Shown here in pieces: positions 20,286-20,341 of a stretch of 20,341 bases of DNA. The stretch covers positions 1 to 20,341 of the forward strand of contig USGS01000026.1 of assembly GCA_900554275.1 (NCBI GenBank), given 5' to 3'. Below the pieces are notes generated by a model. The model was not told where the DNA came from, did no database searches, and saw only the letters and a list, made by a program, of their open reading frames with translations. The translations under genes were made by a program, and so were the position numbers. How positions within the stretch are numbered: position 1 is the first letter of the stretch; every line of letters starts with the position of its first letter. This DNA comes from an uncultured Eubacteriales bacterium. GTDB taxonomy: Bacteria > Bacillota > Clostridia > Oscillospirales > Oscillospiraceae.

Positions 20286-20341
20286 TGGTGCGCGAGGCGG
20301 GACTTGAACCCGCACGACCGTAACGACCACTAGAACCCGAA
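20286..20341 (-). tRNA. Partial Leu-type tRNA with anticodon CGG (5' half outside window)
   Basis: The 3' half is complete: encoded CCA (20286-20288), A73, acceptor strand CTCGCGC and a T arm identical to the neighbouring tRNA-Leu(CAG), and a variable arm GGTC/GGTC that still pairs through G-U. The anticodon 3' stem TCTAG is also identical. The visible loop is TTCGGGT instead of TTCAGGT, so positions 34-36 read CGG, a proline (CCG) anticodon, on a leucine body. Sequence before position 32 lies beyond the window, so the 5' stem cannot be checked. Confidence 0.75.

Noticed and set aside
1..20341. CRISPR array, prophage or transposase gene
   Set aside because: No regularly spaced direct repeats, phage structural genes or transposase motifs are visible.

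Overview
The window is 20.3 kb of a GC-rich, low-repeat bacterial chromosome. Codon bias toward C/G, strong AGGAGG-type ribosome sites, sigma-A promoters with many extended -10 (TGN) elements, a ROK sugar kinase, a long-form citrate synthase and GC-rich Firmicute-type tRNAs suggest a gut Clostridia member of the Oscillospiraceae (Oscillibacter/Flavonifractor-like). This placement is inference from gene content and composition; no search was run. There is no phage, IS transposase gene or CRISPR array. Most of the window is ordinary core metabolism.

Layout. (1) 1-3284: the end of an NhaC-family antiporter (5' truncated by the window edge) converges on a two-gene leftward operon of an ornithine/alanine-racemase-like PLP enzyme and a small membrane protein. 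(2) 3285-5219: a leftward pair, a compact cytosolic histidine-kinase-like protein and the tRNA 2-thiouridylase MnmA. (3) 5473-6483: gap (GAPDH), followed by a 415-bp gene-free stretch with a duplicated 36-bp palindrome. (4) 6899-9753: a GntR/UTRA regulator converging on a leftward Gfo/Idh/MocA oxidoreductase and ROK kinase, probably a sugar-catabolic set. (5) 9882-11716: a leftward Sfp-type phosphopantetheinyl transferase and, divergent from it, a GNAT-like protein. (6) 11773-16864: citrate synthase facing away from a two-gene operon of an aconitase-family hydratase and NADP-isocitrate dehydrogenase. Together these make the oxidative TCA branch from oxaloacetate plus acetyl-CoA to 2-oxoglutarate (glutamate supply). 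(7) 16865-19229: a consensus promoter, a 177-nt structured leader with an attenuator-like terminator, then a CNNM/CBS/CorC membrane protein and a TraX-family membrane protein. (8) 19230-20341: a tRNA block (Ser-UGA, Ser-GCU, Pro-GGG, Leu-CAG and a second, partial Leu-type tRNA) with a small hairpin-ended element abutting tRNA-Ser(GCU).

The signals most worth a second look are the partial tRNA at the right edge, which has a tRNA-Leu body but a CGG (proline) anticodon, and the unrecognised leader in front of the CNNM/CorC gene, where an upstream segment can pair with the 3' arm of the terminator. Also notable are the palindrome over the gntR promoter, the TTGCA-rich region between the divergent TCA genes, the MITE-like unit next to tRNA-Ser and the duplicated palindrome after gap.
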